From Planctomycetaceae bacterium (GTDB lineage: Bacteria; Planctomycetota; Planctomycetia; Pirellulales; PALSA-1355), in the NCBI GenBank assembly GCA_003153375.1, contig PLYM01000273.1:1-43014 (forward strand): a stretch of 43,014 nucleotides of DNA. Reading direction: 5' to 3'. The position numbers and the translations under genes are program-made. Below are positions 1 to 8,514 of the stretch, piece by piece. The notes under the pieces were generated by a model that worked only from the letters and a program-made list of their open reading frames with translations, searched no databases and had not been told where the DNA came from. Positions within the stretch are counted from its first letter, which is position 1. Each line of letters opens with the position of its first letter.

Positions 1-531
1 TGGAAAACCTTTGCCGGCAAGAGCAGCGTGATCTCGGTGACGCCCGAGGGGGCGCTCAATATCAAGAACGGCCCTGGCCAGGCCGAGTCGGAGGCCCTGT
101 TTGGCGACTTCGTCTTCCAAGGCGAGATCATCTCGAACGGCAAAGAGCTCAACTCGGGCATCTTCTTTCGCAACATTCCCGGTTCGTTGGCCCAGGGTTA
201 TGAGAGCCAAATCCAGAACGGCTATAAGAATGGCGACCGCACCCAGCCCAAGGACTGCGGCACGGGCGGCTTTTATCGGCGGCAAAACGCACGCAAGGTA
301 GTGTCCAACGACTTCGAGTGGTTCCACAAGACGCTGGTCGTCTCGGGTCCGCACATGGCCACCTGGATCAACGGCTATCAGGTGAGCGACTGGACCGACG
401 AGCGAAAGCCCTCGGAAAACCCGCGGGAAGGGCTGCGGGTGGCGCCGGGCAGCCTCACCATTCAGGGGCATGACCCAACCACCAATTTGTCGTTCCGGCA
501 CCTGCAGGCGGCCGAACTGCCGGCGCGTTAG
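1..531 (+). CDS. DUF1080 (3-keto-disaccharide hydrolase-like) protein, C-terminal part
   Basis: The frame is open from base 1, so the 5' end lies outside the window; 176 codons remain. The residues NSGIFFRNIPG, GYESQIQNG and SFRHLQAAELP fit the LamG-like beta-sandwich of DUF1080, a family greatly expanded in planctomycetes and linked to sugar binding or 3-keto-glycoside hydrolysis. It is usually exported or lipid-anchored, but the signal region is not visible here. The stop is a TAG at 529-531, and a new gene follows about 110 bases later. The family call rests on motif recognition; substrate is unknown. Confidence 0.8.
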   Translation, partial: WKTFAGKSSVISVTPEGALNIKNGPGQAESEALFGDFVFQGEIISNGKELNSGIFFRNIPGSLAQGYESQIQNGYKNGDRTQPKDCGTGGFYRRQNARKVVSNDFEWFHKTLVVSGPHMATWINGYQVSDWTDERKPSENPREGLRVAPGSLTIQGHDPTTNLSFRHLQAAELPAR

Positions 532-644
532 AAATTTCTTTGACAATTGCGTGGTCGAATAATTATGCTGTCTGTGCTGCGGTTCAGCAGAGAGCAGGTG
601 TGCACTCCTTTCACTTCCCGTGCAAACCAAGCCAAAGACAGGTG

Positions 645-1118
645 ATGACGATGACCCTTCAGGAAATTCTCAACGCCAAGGGCCGAGCGGTTCATACCAT
701 CGGCTGGAACGCCACGCTCGAAGACGTGGTGCAAACGCTCGTTCGACACAATTGCGGTTCGCTGATCGTCTGCGACGTTTCCGACGATCGCGATAAGCGC
801 CATGACGACGCCGGTCCGCCAGGACACATGGTCGGCATCATCACCGAGCGCGACATTCTGCGGGCCTGTGCCCGGCACCAAGGCCCGCTGGCGTCGCTCA
901 AGGTTGCCGACGCCATGACGACCGACGTGGTCACCGGCTCGCCGAACGACTCGGTCGAAGCCACGATGGGCCTGATGACCGAGATGCGCATTCGCCACTT
1001 GCCCGTCGTCGAAGGCGGCCAACTGCAAGGTCTCGTCTCGATCGGCGACGTCGTGAAACTCCAGTACGACCGCCTGTCGATGGAGAATCACTACCTGAAG
1101 AGCTATATCCAGGGGTAG
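645..1118 (+). CDS. CBS-domain pair protein
   Basis: A protein of 157 residues made almost entirely of two CBS motifs. The first covers roughly residues 10-75 (GSLIVCD, VGIITERDILR) and the second roughly 90-150 (MRIRHLPVVEGG, GLVSIGDVVK). CBS pairs bind adenosyl nucleotides such as AMP, ATP or SAM and usually act as energy sensors. The loop between the strands of CBS1 carries an acidic insertion (DDRDKRHDD). The frame is open upstream to a TTG at 540, but ATG 645 (or 651) places translation at the start of the first CBS helix, so the upstream part is taken as leader. The TAG stop lies in the first unit of the heptad repeat that follows. Confidence 0.85.
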   Translation: MTMTLQEILNAKGRAVHTIGWNATLEDVVQTLVRHNCGSLIVCDVSDDRDKRHDDAGPPGHMVGIITERDILRACARHQGPLASLKVADAMTTDVVTGSPNDSVEATMGLMTEMRIRHLPVVEGGQLQGLVSIGDVVKLQYDRLSMENHYLKSYIQG

Positions 1119-1249
1119 TGAGTAGGGGTTGGGGAGCAAGGGTTGGGGGCTAGGGACTAGGGGTTAGTGACGAAGAATTCATTTCCTAATCCCTAACCCC
1201 TAATCTCCAATCCCTACCCCCTAATCCCCAATCCCTACGCCCTATCCCC
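1116..1249. repeat. opposed heptanucleotide arrays forming a long G/C-rich inverted repeat
   Basis: Eight 7-base units close to TAGGGGT run from 1116 to 1171, and nine units close to TAATCCC run from 1187 to 1249. The two arrays are roughly reverse complements and can fold into a long imperfect stem with a loop near 1172-1186. The arrays sit between two convergent genes. The TAG stop of the CBS gene (1116-1118) and the TAG stop of the opposing gene (1244-1242) both lie inside repeat units. A bidirectional terminator is the simplest role; the G-runs could also form quadruplexes. Confidence 0.85.
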
Positions 1250-2291
1250 CCTTCACCTCATACCACTCGATCTTGTCGCGATCGACTTCGACGCCAAGGC
1301 CGGGGCCCGAGGGGACGGCGAGCATGCCGTCGGCGATGCGCAGCGGTTCGGCGAGGATGTCGTCGTGCAGGAGTGGATAGGAACACTCGTGCCCGCTGAT
1401 AAAGCTGGGCGTGGCGGCGGCCAGTTGCAGCGTGGCGGCCAGAGCCAGCCCCGAAGTGCCTTCGATGCGCAGGCTGGCCGCCAGACCGGCGGCATCAGCG
1501 ACCACGGCGCACTGGCGCGCTCGGGCGATGCCGCCCACTTGCACCGGATCGACCATCACGTACGAGGCCGCGCCCGTGCGGGCCAGTTGCACGATGTCGG
1601 AAGGAGCTTGCAGGGCCTCGAAGACGCCAAGCGCCACCCGCGACTGGGCCCGCAACATCGCGATGCGCGCGGCGTGGCCCCCGGCAAACGGATCGAGCAC
1701 GAACTGCACGCTGTCGGGTTCTAGTTCGTTGCAAAGTTGCAGTGCGCCGCCAAAGTCGTAGCGGCCCCGGCCATCGAAGCGAAACTGCACCCGGTCGCCA
1801 CAGGCTTCGCGAAGCGTGCTAACGAGCTTCAGGTCGGCGGCCAGCGAGCCGGCGGAACTGATCATCTGCGAGTTGATGGCCTGAGCCGAAAAGGCCCGGG
1901 CCCAATGCGCCACCGTTTCGGGCGGCCCGGCCGGCAGACGGACCGAAAGCGGCACGCTGTGCCGATAGCCGCCGCCCAGCAAATGGCACAGCGGCTGGCG
2001 GGCCGAACGGGCGATCAAATCCCAGAGCGCCATCTCGATGCCGCAGGCCACGGCCCGATCGGCCAACGCGTCGAGCGCCAGAATGGTCTCGACGTCGTAT
2101 ACCTCGCGCCCGGCCAGCACGGCCAGCAGTCCCTTGCGCCGGCCGGCCAGTTCGCCGGCGCGCCACCATTTGCGGGTCTCTCCCCAGCCTTCGCTGCCCG
2201 AGTCGCTGGCCAGGCGCACCAAAAGCGAGCGTACGGCGCCGCCGCTGGCCGGCAACTCGATCAGGAAGAATTCAAGGTCGCTGATGTTCAT
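1242..2291 (-). CDS. enolase-superfamily (mandelate racemase / muconate lactonizing type) protein
   Basis: A protein of 349 residues with the two-domain layout of the superfamily: an N-terminal capping domain (about 1-110, with EGWGETR and ALWDLIAR) and a TIM barrel. Likely metal ligands are D173 (FRFDGRG), D200 (VLDPF, where most relatives have an E) and the GVFEAL segment near 221-227. The lysine pair normally at the end of strand 2 (KxK) is replaced by INSQMISS near 140-146, and the strand-6 lysine position reads MVDPVQVGG. The true MLE or OSB-synthase chemistry is therefore doubtful. The start at 2291 is chosen because MNISDLEFF begins the capping domain. No pathway partner is adjacent. 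Confidence 0.75.
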   Translation of the reverse strand: MNISDLEFFLIELPASGGAVRSLLVRLASDSGSEGWGETRKWWRAGELAGRRKGLLAVLAGREVYDVETILALDALADRAVACGIEMALWDLIARSARQPLCHLLGGGYRHSVPLSVRLPAGPPETVAHWARAFSAQAINSQMISSAGSLAADLKLVSTLREACGDRVQFRFDGRGRYDFGGALQLCNELEPDSVQFVLDPFAGGHAARIAMLRAQSRVALGVFEALQAPSDIVQLARTGAASYVMVDPVQVGGIARARQCAVVADAAGLAASLRIEGTSGLALAATLQLAAATPSFISGHECSYPLLHDDILAEPLRIADGMLAVPSGPGLGVEVDRDKIEWYEVKGG

Positions 2292-2406
2292 CGTGATGCG
2301 CGTGCCGGACGCTCGAGCGCGAGTCGGCGCGCCTCTTAACACTCAACGGTGCTTCGCCCGGATGGGACCCGCTCGAATGGAACCAGGGCCCGCGAGGCGA
2401 AATGGG

Positions 2407-3345
2407 TCACGAATGGAGCTGCGCCATTTGGCGAAACTCCTTGGGAAGCGGGAAATAAACCTCTTCCTCGCGGATCGCGCGCGACTCGGTCGTGGCGCCA
2501 AATCGCTCTTCGAGCAGCTTGACGCATTGCTCGACGACGTTCTCCGGCGCGCTGGCGCCGGCCGTAATCAGCACCGTGTCTTGCGGGCCGAACCAGGCGA
2601 GGTCAATGTCGGCCGGGCCGTCGATCAGATGGGCGGCCACGCCGGCTTCGGTCGCCAATTCGGCCAGCCGCTGGCTGTTCGAGCTGTTCTGACTGCCCAG
2701 CACCAGCACCACGTTGGCCTCGCGGGTCAGCAGGCGCACGGCTTCCTGGCGATTTTGCGTGGCATAGCAGATGTCTTCTTTCGGCGGCCCGACGATGTGC
2801 GGAAACCGCTGCTTGAGTCGGGCGATGATGCGATTGGCATCGTCGACCGAGAGCGTCGTTTGCGTCAGATAGGCCAGCTTGTCGGTCGACAGTTCGAGCC
2901 GATCGACGTCCTCGGGCGATTCGACCAGGATGATGGCCTCGGGCGCTTCGCCCATGGTGCCGATCACTTCGTCGTGCCCCTCGTGGCCGATCAACACGAT
3001 CGTGTAGCCGTCTTTGGCATAGCGGACAGCTTCGAGATGCACCTTGATCACCAGCGGGCAGGTGGCGTCGATGGTCTTGAGGTTCCGCTCGGCGGAAATG
3101 CGGCGAATCTCGGGCGAGACGCCGTGGGCCGAGTAGAGCAACTGGGCTCCCTCGGGCACTTCATCGAGCGTTTCGACGAACACGGCTCCCTGAGCGCGAA
3201 ACCGCTCGACAACGTGCTTGTTGTGGACGATCTCGTGATAGACGTAGATCGGCACGCCAAAGAGCTTGATGGCCAACTCCAGCGTTTCGATGGCCATGTT
3301 CACGCCCGCGCAGAAGCCGCGGGGACTGGCGAGAATGATCTTCAT
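2407..3345 (-). CDS. ispH: 4-hydroxy-3-methylbut-2-enyl diphosphate reductase (IspH/LytB)
   Basis: Last enzyme of the MEP isoprenoid pathway; it reduces HMBPP to IPP and DMAPP using a [4Fe-4S] cluster. The 312-residue protein has the three cluster cysteines C12 (RGFCAGV), C96 (DATCPLV) and C193 (DICYATQ). Substrate-binding residues are also in place: H41 (IVHNKH), H74 (YSAHGVS), H124 (HEGHDEVIGT), E126 and the SQNSSNS loop. The start at 3345 is set by the ASPRGFCAG N-terminus and an AAGGT ribosome site just upstream. It is transcribed away from hpnCDE, which uses the C15 product made downstream of IPP/DMAPP, so the two form an isoprenoid locus. Confidence 0.96.
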   Translation of the reverse strand: MKIILASPRGFCAGVNMAIETLELAIKLFGVPIYVYHEIVHNKHVVERFRAQGAVFVETLDEVPEGAQLLYSAHGVSPEIRRISAERNLKTIDATCPLVIKVHLEAVRYAKDGYTIVLIGHEGHDEVIGTMGEAPEAIILVESPEDVDRLELSTDKLAYLTQTTLSVDDANRIIARLKQRFPHIVGPPKEDICYATQNRQEAVRLLTREANVVLVLGSQNSSNSQRLAELATEAGVAAHLIDGPADIDLAWFGPQDTVLITAGASAPENVVEQCVKLLEERFGATTESRAIREEEVYFPLPKEFRQMAQLHS

Positions 3346-3427
3346 ACCTTGCGATCTGGTGTTGGCACGGCGTGCTGACCACGATGGCACGGCGTCGCTG
3401 GCGTGCATTGGGGGGCGTTTCGAGACT

Positions 3428-3455
3428 TTGCAATTGGCCGGCCATTCATCATAAT
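3428..3455 (+). promoter_or_regulatory. candidate sigma-70 promoter for hpnCDE
   Basis: TTGCAA at 3428-3433, a 16-base spacer, then CATAAT at 3450-3455. Transcription would start near 3462 and leave a leader of about 87 bases before hpnC. It overlaps a candidate promoter on the other strand. Read by eye. Confidence 0.5.
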
Positions 3456-3475
3456 GCACCCGCCGGGGTTGTGAA
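3448..3475 (-). promoter_or_regulatory. candidate sigma-70 promoter for ispH
   Basis: On the minus strand TTCACA (3475-3470), a 16-base spacer and TATGAT (3453-3448). The -10 element shares bases with the -10 of the opposing hpn promoter, so only one polymerase can occupy the site at a time. The leader would be about 95 bases. Confidence 0.5.
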
Positions 3476-3548
3476 TAGACGGATCGCACGATCGTGAAGC
3501 CCAACTCCGAACCACCCCACCAGACCCTGCACGGATCGGTCGGACTCG

Positions 3549-4502
3549 ATGGCGCAGCTCTCGGTAGTCGCGGACCTTGCCAGATACGGACCGCAAGCGC
3601 ACGATCTCGGCCGCGCTTCGGGCGCCGAGGCCTTGGCCTATTGCCGGCGCTTGGCGCGGCGCCACTATGAGAATTTCACCGTCGTCAGCTTTCTGCTGCC
3701 GCGCCGGTTGCAGCCGCACTTTCACGCGATCTATGCCTACTGCCGCTGGGCCGACGACCTGGCCGACGAAACGCGCCGCGAAGACAGCTTGATGCTCTTG
3801 GACTGGTGGCAGCGCGAGCTCGACGCCTGCTATGCCGGCCGGCCGCGGCATCCGGTGTTCGTCGCCCTGCGATCCACGATCGACGAGTTTTCGATTCCGC
3901 GCGAGCCGTTTGAGCGTCTGTTGATCGCGTTTCGTGCCGATCAGCACGTGGCCCGCTATGCCACGGGCGAGGACGTGCTGGCCTATGCCGAGAACTCGGC
4001 CAATCCGGTGGGCCGCTTGATTCTGTACCTGGGCCGCTGCCACGACGCCGAGCGCGGAGAGCTGTCCGACTCGATTTGCACCGGCCTGCAACTGGCAAAC
4101 TTTTGTCAGGACGTGGCCCGCGACTGGCACCGCGGCCGCGTGTACCTTCCGCAAGAAACGCTGAGGAAATTCGGCTGCGACGAAGCGACCTTCGAGCACG
4201 GCGAGTGCAGCCAGGCCTTTCGCCAGGCCCTGCGCGAAGAAGTCGAGCGGGCCGAGGGGCTGCTGCGGGCCGGCGAGCCGCTGGTCGAAAAGATGCCGCG
4301 CGAGTTGCGGCTGGAGGTGGCGCTGTTCGTGGCCGGTGGGCTGCGCATTCTGCAAGCGATTCGCGATCTCGATTACAACGTTTGGCGGCGTCGACCGACG
4401 GTCTCGCGGATGTCGAAGCTGGGTTTGTTCGTGAGCTGTTGGTGGCGGACCCGTCGAAGCATCGCCGCGGACGCGTCAACCCGGAAGGAGCCGCGGACAT
4501 GA
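3549..4502 (+). CDS. hpnC: squalene synthase HpnC (hydroxysqualene synthase)
   Basis: A trans-isoprenyl diphosphate synthase of 317 residues. In the known HpnCDE route HpnD joins two farnesyl diphosphates to presqualene diphosphate, HpnC converts that to hydroxysqualene, and HpnE reduces it to squalene. The first aspartate-rich motif is D69-D70-L-A-D73 and the second is D188-V-A-R-D192 followed by WHRGRVYLP, both typical of the family. It is assigned HpnC rather than HpnD from the WADDLADE and NFCQDVARD forms and from its first place in the operon. The stop overlaps the hpnD start (ATGA), so translation is likely coupled. Confidence 0.9.
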   Translation: MAQLSVVADLARYGPQAHDLGRASGAEALAYCRRLARRHYENFTVVSFLLPRRLQPHFHAIYAYCRWADDLADETRREDSLMLLDWWQRELDACYAGRPRHPVFVALRSTIDEFSIPREPFERLLIAFRADQHVARYATGEDVLAYAENSANPVGRLILYLGRCHDAERGELSDSICTGLQLANFCQDVARDWHRGRVYLPQETLRKFGCDEATFEHGECSQAFRQALREEVERAEGLLRAGEPLVEKMPRELRLEVALFVAGGLRILQAIRDLDYNVWRRRPTVSRMSKLGLFVSCWWRTRRSIAADASTRKEPRT

Positions 4503-5383
4503 ATCGCGACCTTGCGGCCAGCTTTGCGCATTGCCGGCAGATTGCCCGGCGGTCGGCTTCGAGTTTTTACTACTCTTTCCTGCTGCTGCCCAAGCACAAG
4601 CGGCTGGCGATGTTCGCGCTTTATGCCTTCCTGCGGCGGACCGACGATTTGAGTGACAGCCATGAGTCGGTCAGCCAACGGCGCGCGGCGCTCGAGGATT
4701 GGCGGCGTTCGTTCGATCGGGCGGTGCAGGGCACATTCGACGACCCCCTGTTGCCGGCCGTGGCCAGCACGATCGAGACCTTTGGCATTCCGCACGTCCA
4801 TCTGCACGACGCGATCGACGGCGCGGAAATGGATCTGGAGACGCGCCGCTACGAGAACTTCGCCCAGTTGGACGAATACTGCTATCGCGTGGCCTCGTCC
4901 GTGGGCCTGGCCTGCCTGCGCATCTGGGGCTGCACGAGCGACCGGGCCTGGCACCCGGCGCGCCAGTGTGGCACGGCGTTTCAGATGACCAATATCCTGC
5001 GCGACCTGAAAGAAGACGCGGCCCGCGGGCGGATTTACCTGCCGCAAGAGGATTTTGACCGGTTCGGCTACACGGCGGACAATCTGCGGGCTGGCGTGCG
5101 CGACGAGCGATTTCGCTCGCTGATGCGCTTCGAAATTGAACGCACCGAAGGGTTGTATGCCGAGGCAGCGCCGCTCGAACAGTGGCTGGAGCCCGATGCC
5201 CAGCGAGTGTTCGGCAGCATGGTGGCCGTTTATCGGGCGTTGTTGGGCGAGATCAAGCGGCTCGACGGCGACGTGCTGACGACGCGCGTGCGTTTGAGCC
5301 GCTGGCGCAAGATGCGAATCGCGACGCGCTGGTACTTGTTTCCCGCGCCAGCCGACCGTGCGGCCGGAGTCGTCTTGCCATGA
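4499..5383 (+). CDS. hpnD: presqualene diphosphate synthase HpnD
   Basis: A second trans-isoprenyl diphosphate synthase, 294 residues, paralogous to HpnC. The motifs are D49-D50-L-S-D53 (RRTDDLSDS) and R168-D-L-K-E-D173 followed by AARGRIYLP. The SFYYSFLLLP block near residue 22-31 is characteristic of phytoene/presqualene synthases. It is expected to condense two farnesyl diphosphates into presqualene diphosphate at the membrane face. The start ATG at 4499 overlaps the hpnC stop and the gene ends in an ATGA overlap with hpnE. Confidence 0.92.
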   Translation: MNRDLAASFAHCRQIARRSASSFYYSFLLLPKHKRLAMFALYAFLRRTDDLSDSHESVSQRRAALEDWRRSFDRAVQGTFDDPLLPAVASTIETFGIPHVHLHDAIDGAEMDLETRRYENFAQLDEYCYRVASSVGLACLRIWGCTSDRAWHPARQCGTAFQMTNILRDLKEDAARGRIYLPQEDFDRFGYTADNLRAGVRDERFRSLMRFEIERTEGLYAEAAPLEQWLEPDAQRVFGSMVAVYRALLGEIKRLDGDVLTTRVRLSRWRKMRIATRWYLFPAPADRAAGVVLP

Positions 5384-6798
5384 CGTCTGGCGCTGCCGGC
5401 GCCGCGCCGACCGTGGCCGTCGTGGGTGGTGGCCTCGCCGGCTTGGCTGCCGCCGTGGCCTTGGCCAGCGCCGAGTGCCGGGTCGAGCTGTTCGAAGCCC
5501 GTCGCTGGCTCGGCGGACGCGCCGCGTCGTTTCACGATCCGAAGACCGATGAACTGGTCGACCATTGCCAGCACGTCAGCATGGGCTGCTGCACGAACCT
5601 GGCCGACTTTTGCCGCCGCACGGCCATCGACGCATTCTTTCGTCGTGACCGCACGCTGCACTTCATTGGTCCCGATGGCCGTTGCTATCCGCTGGCCGCC
5701 TCAGCCTGGCTGCCGGCACCGTTGCACCTGGCCAGCGGGTTTTGGGGGTTGAAGTATCTTTCGATCGGCGAACGAATCGGCATCGCCCGGGCGATGTGGC
5801 GGTTGATGCGGATGCGCGGCGCGGATGACCAGCGGCTGCCCACGGTTGGCCGCTGGCTGCGCGAGCAAGGACAATCGGAGCGGGCGATCGAATGGTTCTG
5901 GGGCGTGGTGCTGATTAGCGCGCTGGGCGAAGATCTGGATCGCGCGTCGCTGTCGGCGGCGCGCAAAGTGATCGTCGACGGTTTTCTGGCAGCTCGCGAA
6001 GCGTATACGGTCGAGGTTCCGCAAGCACCGCTTTCCACGCTCTACGGCGTGCGACTGCAAGCATGGTTCGCCCGTCACGGCGTCGCACTGCACGTGAACG
6101 CGCCGGTTCGCCAGGTGAAGCTCGAGGGGCAGCCCGCGGTCGTTTTGGCGGATGGCGCGACGCGGCGATTCGACAAGGTGGTCGTGGCGCTGCCGTGGTC
6201 GAAAGTGCGCGACGTGCTGTCAGACGAGATCGCGGCCGCGTGGCCGCTGGTCGAACAACTGGGCTCGATCGAGGCGGCGCCGATCTCGGGCGTTCACCTG
6301 TGGTTCGATCGGTCGGTGATGGAGTTGCCTCATGCCGTGCTGGTGGGCCGGCTGGGCCAATGGATCTTCAAGCGTGACCGGCAAGGGGATGGGGCCCACG
6401 AGGGACACTACTATCAAGTCGTGATCAGCGCGTCGCGCAATTTGGCGGGCCGCGATCGCCAACAAATCGTGGCCGAGGTTTGCGCCGAATTGGCGGCCAT
6501 CTGGCCCGCCGTCGGCGCGGCCCAACTGCTGCACGCCCGCGTGGTGACGGAGCACGCAGCCGTCTTCTCCGTGCGGCCGGGCTTGGATCACGCTCGGCCG
6601 CTCCAGCAAACGCCGATCGCGGGGCTGTTCGTGGCGGGCGATTGGACCGCGACCGGTTGGCCGTCGACGATGGAGAGTGCGGTTCGCAGTGGTTATCTGG
6701 CGGCCGAAGCGGTGCTCCGATCGCTCGGTCGTGAACAACGCTTCCTGGCGCCCGATCTGCCGCGCGGGTGGCTGGCGCGAACGTTGATCGCCGATTGA
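5380..6798 (+). CDS. hpnE: hydroxysqualene dehydroxylase HpnE (FAD-dependent)
   Basis: A flavoprotein of 472 residues in the amine-oxidase / phytoene-desaturase fold. The N-terminal dinucleotide-binding motif is VVGGGLAGL (about 14-22) with an acidic LFEAR ending strand 2, followed by GGRAASF. The C-terminal FAD motif is GLFVAGDWTATGWPSTMESAVRSG (split over about 415-440). It reduces hydroxysqualene to squalene, completing the HpnCDE route. Squalene could feed hopanoids or, in some planctomycetes, sterols; no cyclase gene is in this window. Start 5380 overlaps the hpnD stop by four bases. Confidence 0.92.
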   Translation: MTSGAAGAAPTVAVVGGGLAGLAAAVALASAECRVELFEARRWLGGRAASFHDPKTDELVDHCQHVSMGCCTNLADFCRRTAIDAFFRRDRTLHFIGPDGRCYPLAASAWLPAPLHLASGFWGLKYLSIGERIGIARAMWRLMRMRGADDQRLPTVGRWLREQGQSERAIEWFWGVVLISALGEDLDRASLSAARKVIVDGFLAAREAYTVEVPQAPLSTLYGVRLQAWFARHGVALHVNAPVRQVKLEGQPAVVLADGATRRFDKVVVALPWSKVRDVLSDEIAAAWPLVEQLGSIEAAPISGVHLWFDRSVMELPHAVLVGRLGQWIFKRDRQGDGAHEGHYYQVVISASRNLAGRDRQQIVAEVCAELAAIWPAVGAAQLLHARVVTEHAAVFSVRPGLDHARPLQQTPIAGLFVAGDWTATGWPSTMESAVRSGYLAAEAVLRSLGREQRFLAPDLPRGWLARTLIAD

Positions 6799-6811
6799 CG
6801 ATGGCGCCGGC

Positions 6812-7939
6812 TTACGACGCCATTTTCGATTCGCGCCGCAGTTTGCGACGATCGGCTCGCGACAGCGCACCCTGGCTGTCGGGATCGACCCGACCGACGA
6901 CGGCGGCCGGGGCGACGAATTTATCGGCCGTGGGCTTGGACTGCGAGCCGGCCACGGACGTCGCCGCCTGCGACTTCTCGACGGGATCCAAATCGCTTCG
7001 CCCCTTCGTCGCGGTCTTGGGCGTTGCGGCCACGGCCAGCTTCTCCGTGGCTTTGGCGGCACGTTTGGCCTTCTTGCGTTTGGGCTTCGAAGGTTTTACG
7101 GCCACGCGGCCTTCGATCTCGAGCACCACGTGGCGTGCATAGAGCAACAAGGTCGCCAGCAAGAACACGTAGCCCACGAGGCAACTGGCTCGCGCCACGA
7201 GCGGCCGCCAAACTTCGGACACCGCCGGCAGCCAATCCAGCGCGACGGCCGCCGCCAGCAGGAAACTGCCGATACTTGATAGCAGCACCAACACGGTCAA
7301 ACGCGAGCGCCGCACTTCGATCAGCAGTCGCAAGCCCATCGCGCCGAGCACGACGCCCGTGCCGATGGGCCAGACGACGGAATCGTCCAGCGAGCTCAGC
7401 CCGGCCAGGTGGCGGCAGAGGCCATGGGCCAGGTCGGCCAGACCGGCTGTTTCGGCGCAACTGGCCACGAGACACGCCAATGCCGCCCAAATCCACAGGC
7501 GGTAGCGACCGTGATAGTCGTCGACCCGATGGCGGCGCAGGGAGTAAATCAAAAGCGACGTCAGGCTCGCGACCAGCAACAGCGTCGAGGCCAGCCAGTT
7601 TCCCAGGTTGTGCGAACTGCTGAGACCGAGTGGCAAGAGTTCCTCGGCGCTGACGACCTCGGCGAGCGTGGCAGACCAGATTGAGAGCGCCGCGACGATT
7701 CCCACCGTCGACAAGGCGCCGGCCACGACCAGGCCAATCATCGTCAACCGCGACGGCACGAAATCGTGAACCGGTCGTTGGCGAGCGAGCTTCGCCGCGG
7801 TGGCATAGGCGGCCGCACCGGGTCCGGTTTCGCCGGCCGGTCCCGCAGCCAGGCGAATCGGCGAGCTTTCATCATCCGCTGCGCCGGCGAGCGAGTCGTC
7901 GGCAAGCAATCGGCGGCGGCGTTCGTTGCGAAGACTCAT
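6812..7939 (-). CDS. hypothetical multi-spanning membrane protein
   Basis: A 375-residue protein not recognised as any named family. It starts with a basic, low-complexity cytoplasmic stretch (SLRNERRRRLL) and then about six hydrophobic segments between residues 65 and 265 (for example MIGLVVAGALSTVGIVAAL and TVLVLLSSIGSFLLAAAVAL). The tail is long and very basic (KPSKPKRKKAKRAAKATEK) and ends SRADRRKLRRESKMAS. The start at 7939 is the ATG nearest the first conserved-looking block; upstream sequence in frame is Cys-rich and unlikely to be coding. It converges on hpnE with 13 bases between them. Function unknown. Confidence 0.65.
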   Translation of the reverse strand: MSLRNERRRRLLADDSLAGAADDESSPIRLAAGPAGETGPGAAAYATAAKLARQRPVHDFVPSRLTMIGLVVAGALSTVGIVAALSIWSATLAEVVSAEELLPLGLSSSHNLGNWLASTLLLVASLTSLLIYSLRRHRVDDYHGRYRLWIWAALACLVASCAETAGLADLAHGLCRHLAGLSSLDDSVVWPIGTGVVLGAMGLRLLIEVRRSRLTVLVLLSSIGSFLLAAAVALDWLPAVSEVWRPLVARASCLVGYVFLLATLLLYARHVVLEIEGRVAVKPSKPKRKKAKRAAKATEKLAVAATPKTATKGRSDLDPVEKSQAATSVAGSQSKPTADKFVAPAAVVGRVDPDSQGALSRADRRKLRRESKMAS

Positions 7940-8514
7940 GCCTGGGCGCAGCTCAATTCTTAGTCGACCGTGCTCGAGAAAACGGACGGCGGAGCCTGGG
8001 CGAGCACAAAGGAGAGATTTTGAAACCTCGAACGCCTGTCCCGTTTGTTTCGGATTCGGCATTTCCGAGCAGCCGACTCTAGTCTGGCCCCGCCCGAATT
8101 CGCATGCCGGACAGCGTCGAACCGCGGCGGCAAGCTGGCGAAGCTTTCCGACGCGCTCGCGAGCAGCGGGGGTCGACAATGTGCCACGGTTTTGTGCGGC
8201 CAAACGGCACCGCGGTGCGTTTGGCAAAGCGTGAGGCCGGCACTCTCGGCGCATCCGGCAGAGGCCGAACAACCGTTACGCTCTCCGGCGCACCCCCTCG
8301 CGGATGGCGGGCGGCGTTTTTGACCTGATCTCGCGGCGACGTAGAGTTTTGCGAGGCTTGCCAGATGGCAAAGGAATCTTGCAGACGCCGCCTGGGATCT
8401 ACCAACCCGGGGGGGCCGTCGTTCCTTGGCTAGCCGTCTCTATTTGTCAGCATCTTGAACGACCTACTGCCACGACCGCCGCGCGGCGTGAGAGAGAATA
8501 GAGCACTCGGCACC
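7940..8514. other. 575-base intergenic region between divergent genes
   Basis: This stretch separates two divergently transcribed genes and should hold both promoters and leaders. I see no convincing -35/-10 pair, no RNA gene and no strong hairpin. The frame upstream of the next gene extends to a TTG at 8455, but that extension has no recognisable protein character. Confidence 0.4.

Noticed and set aside
2038-3378. Long plus-strand open frame (446 codons) opposite the enolase-like and ispH genes
   Set aside because: It is the antisense image of two real genes in high-GC DNA; composition is low in hydrophobic blocks and shows no family motif.
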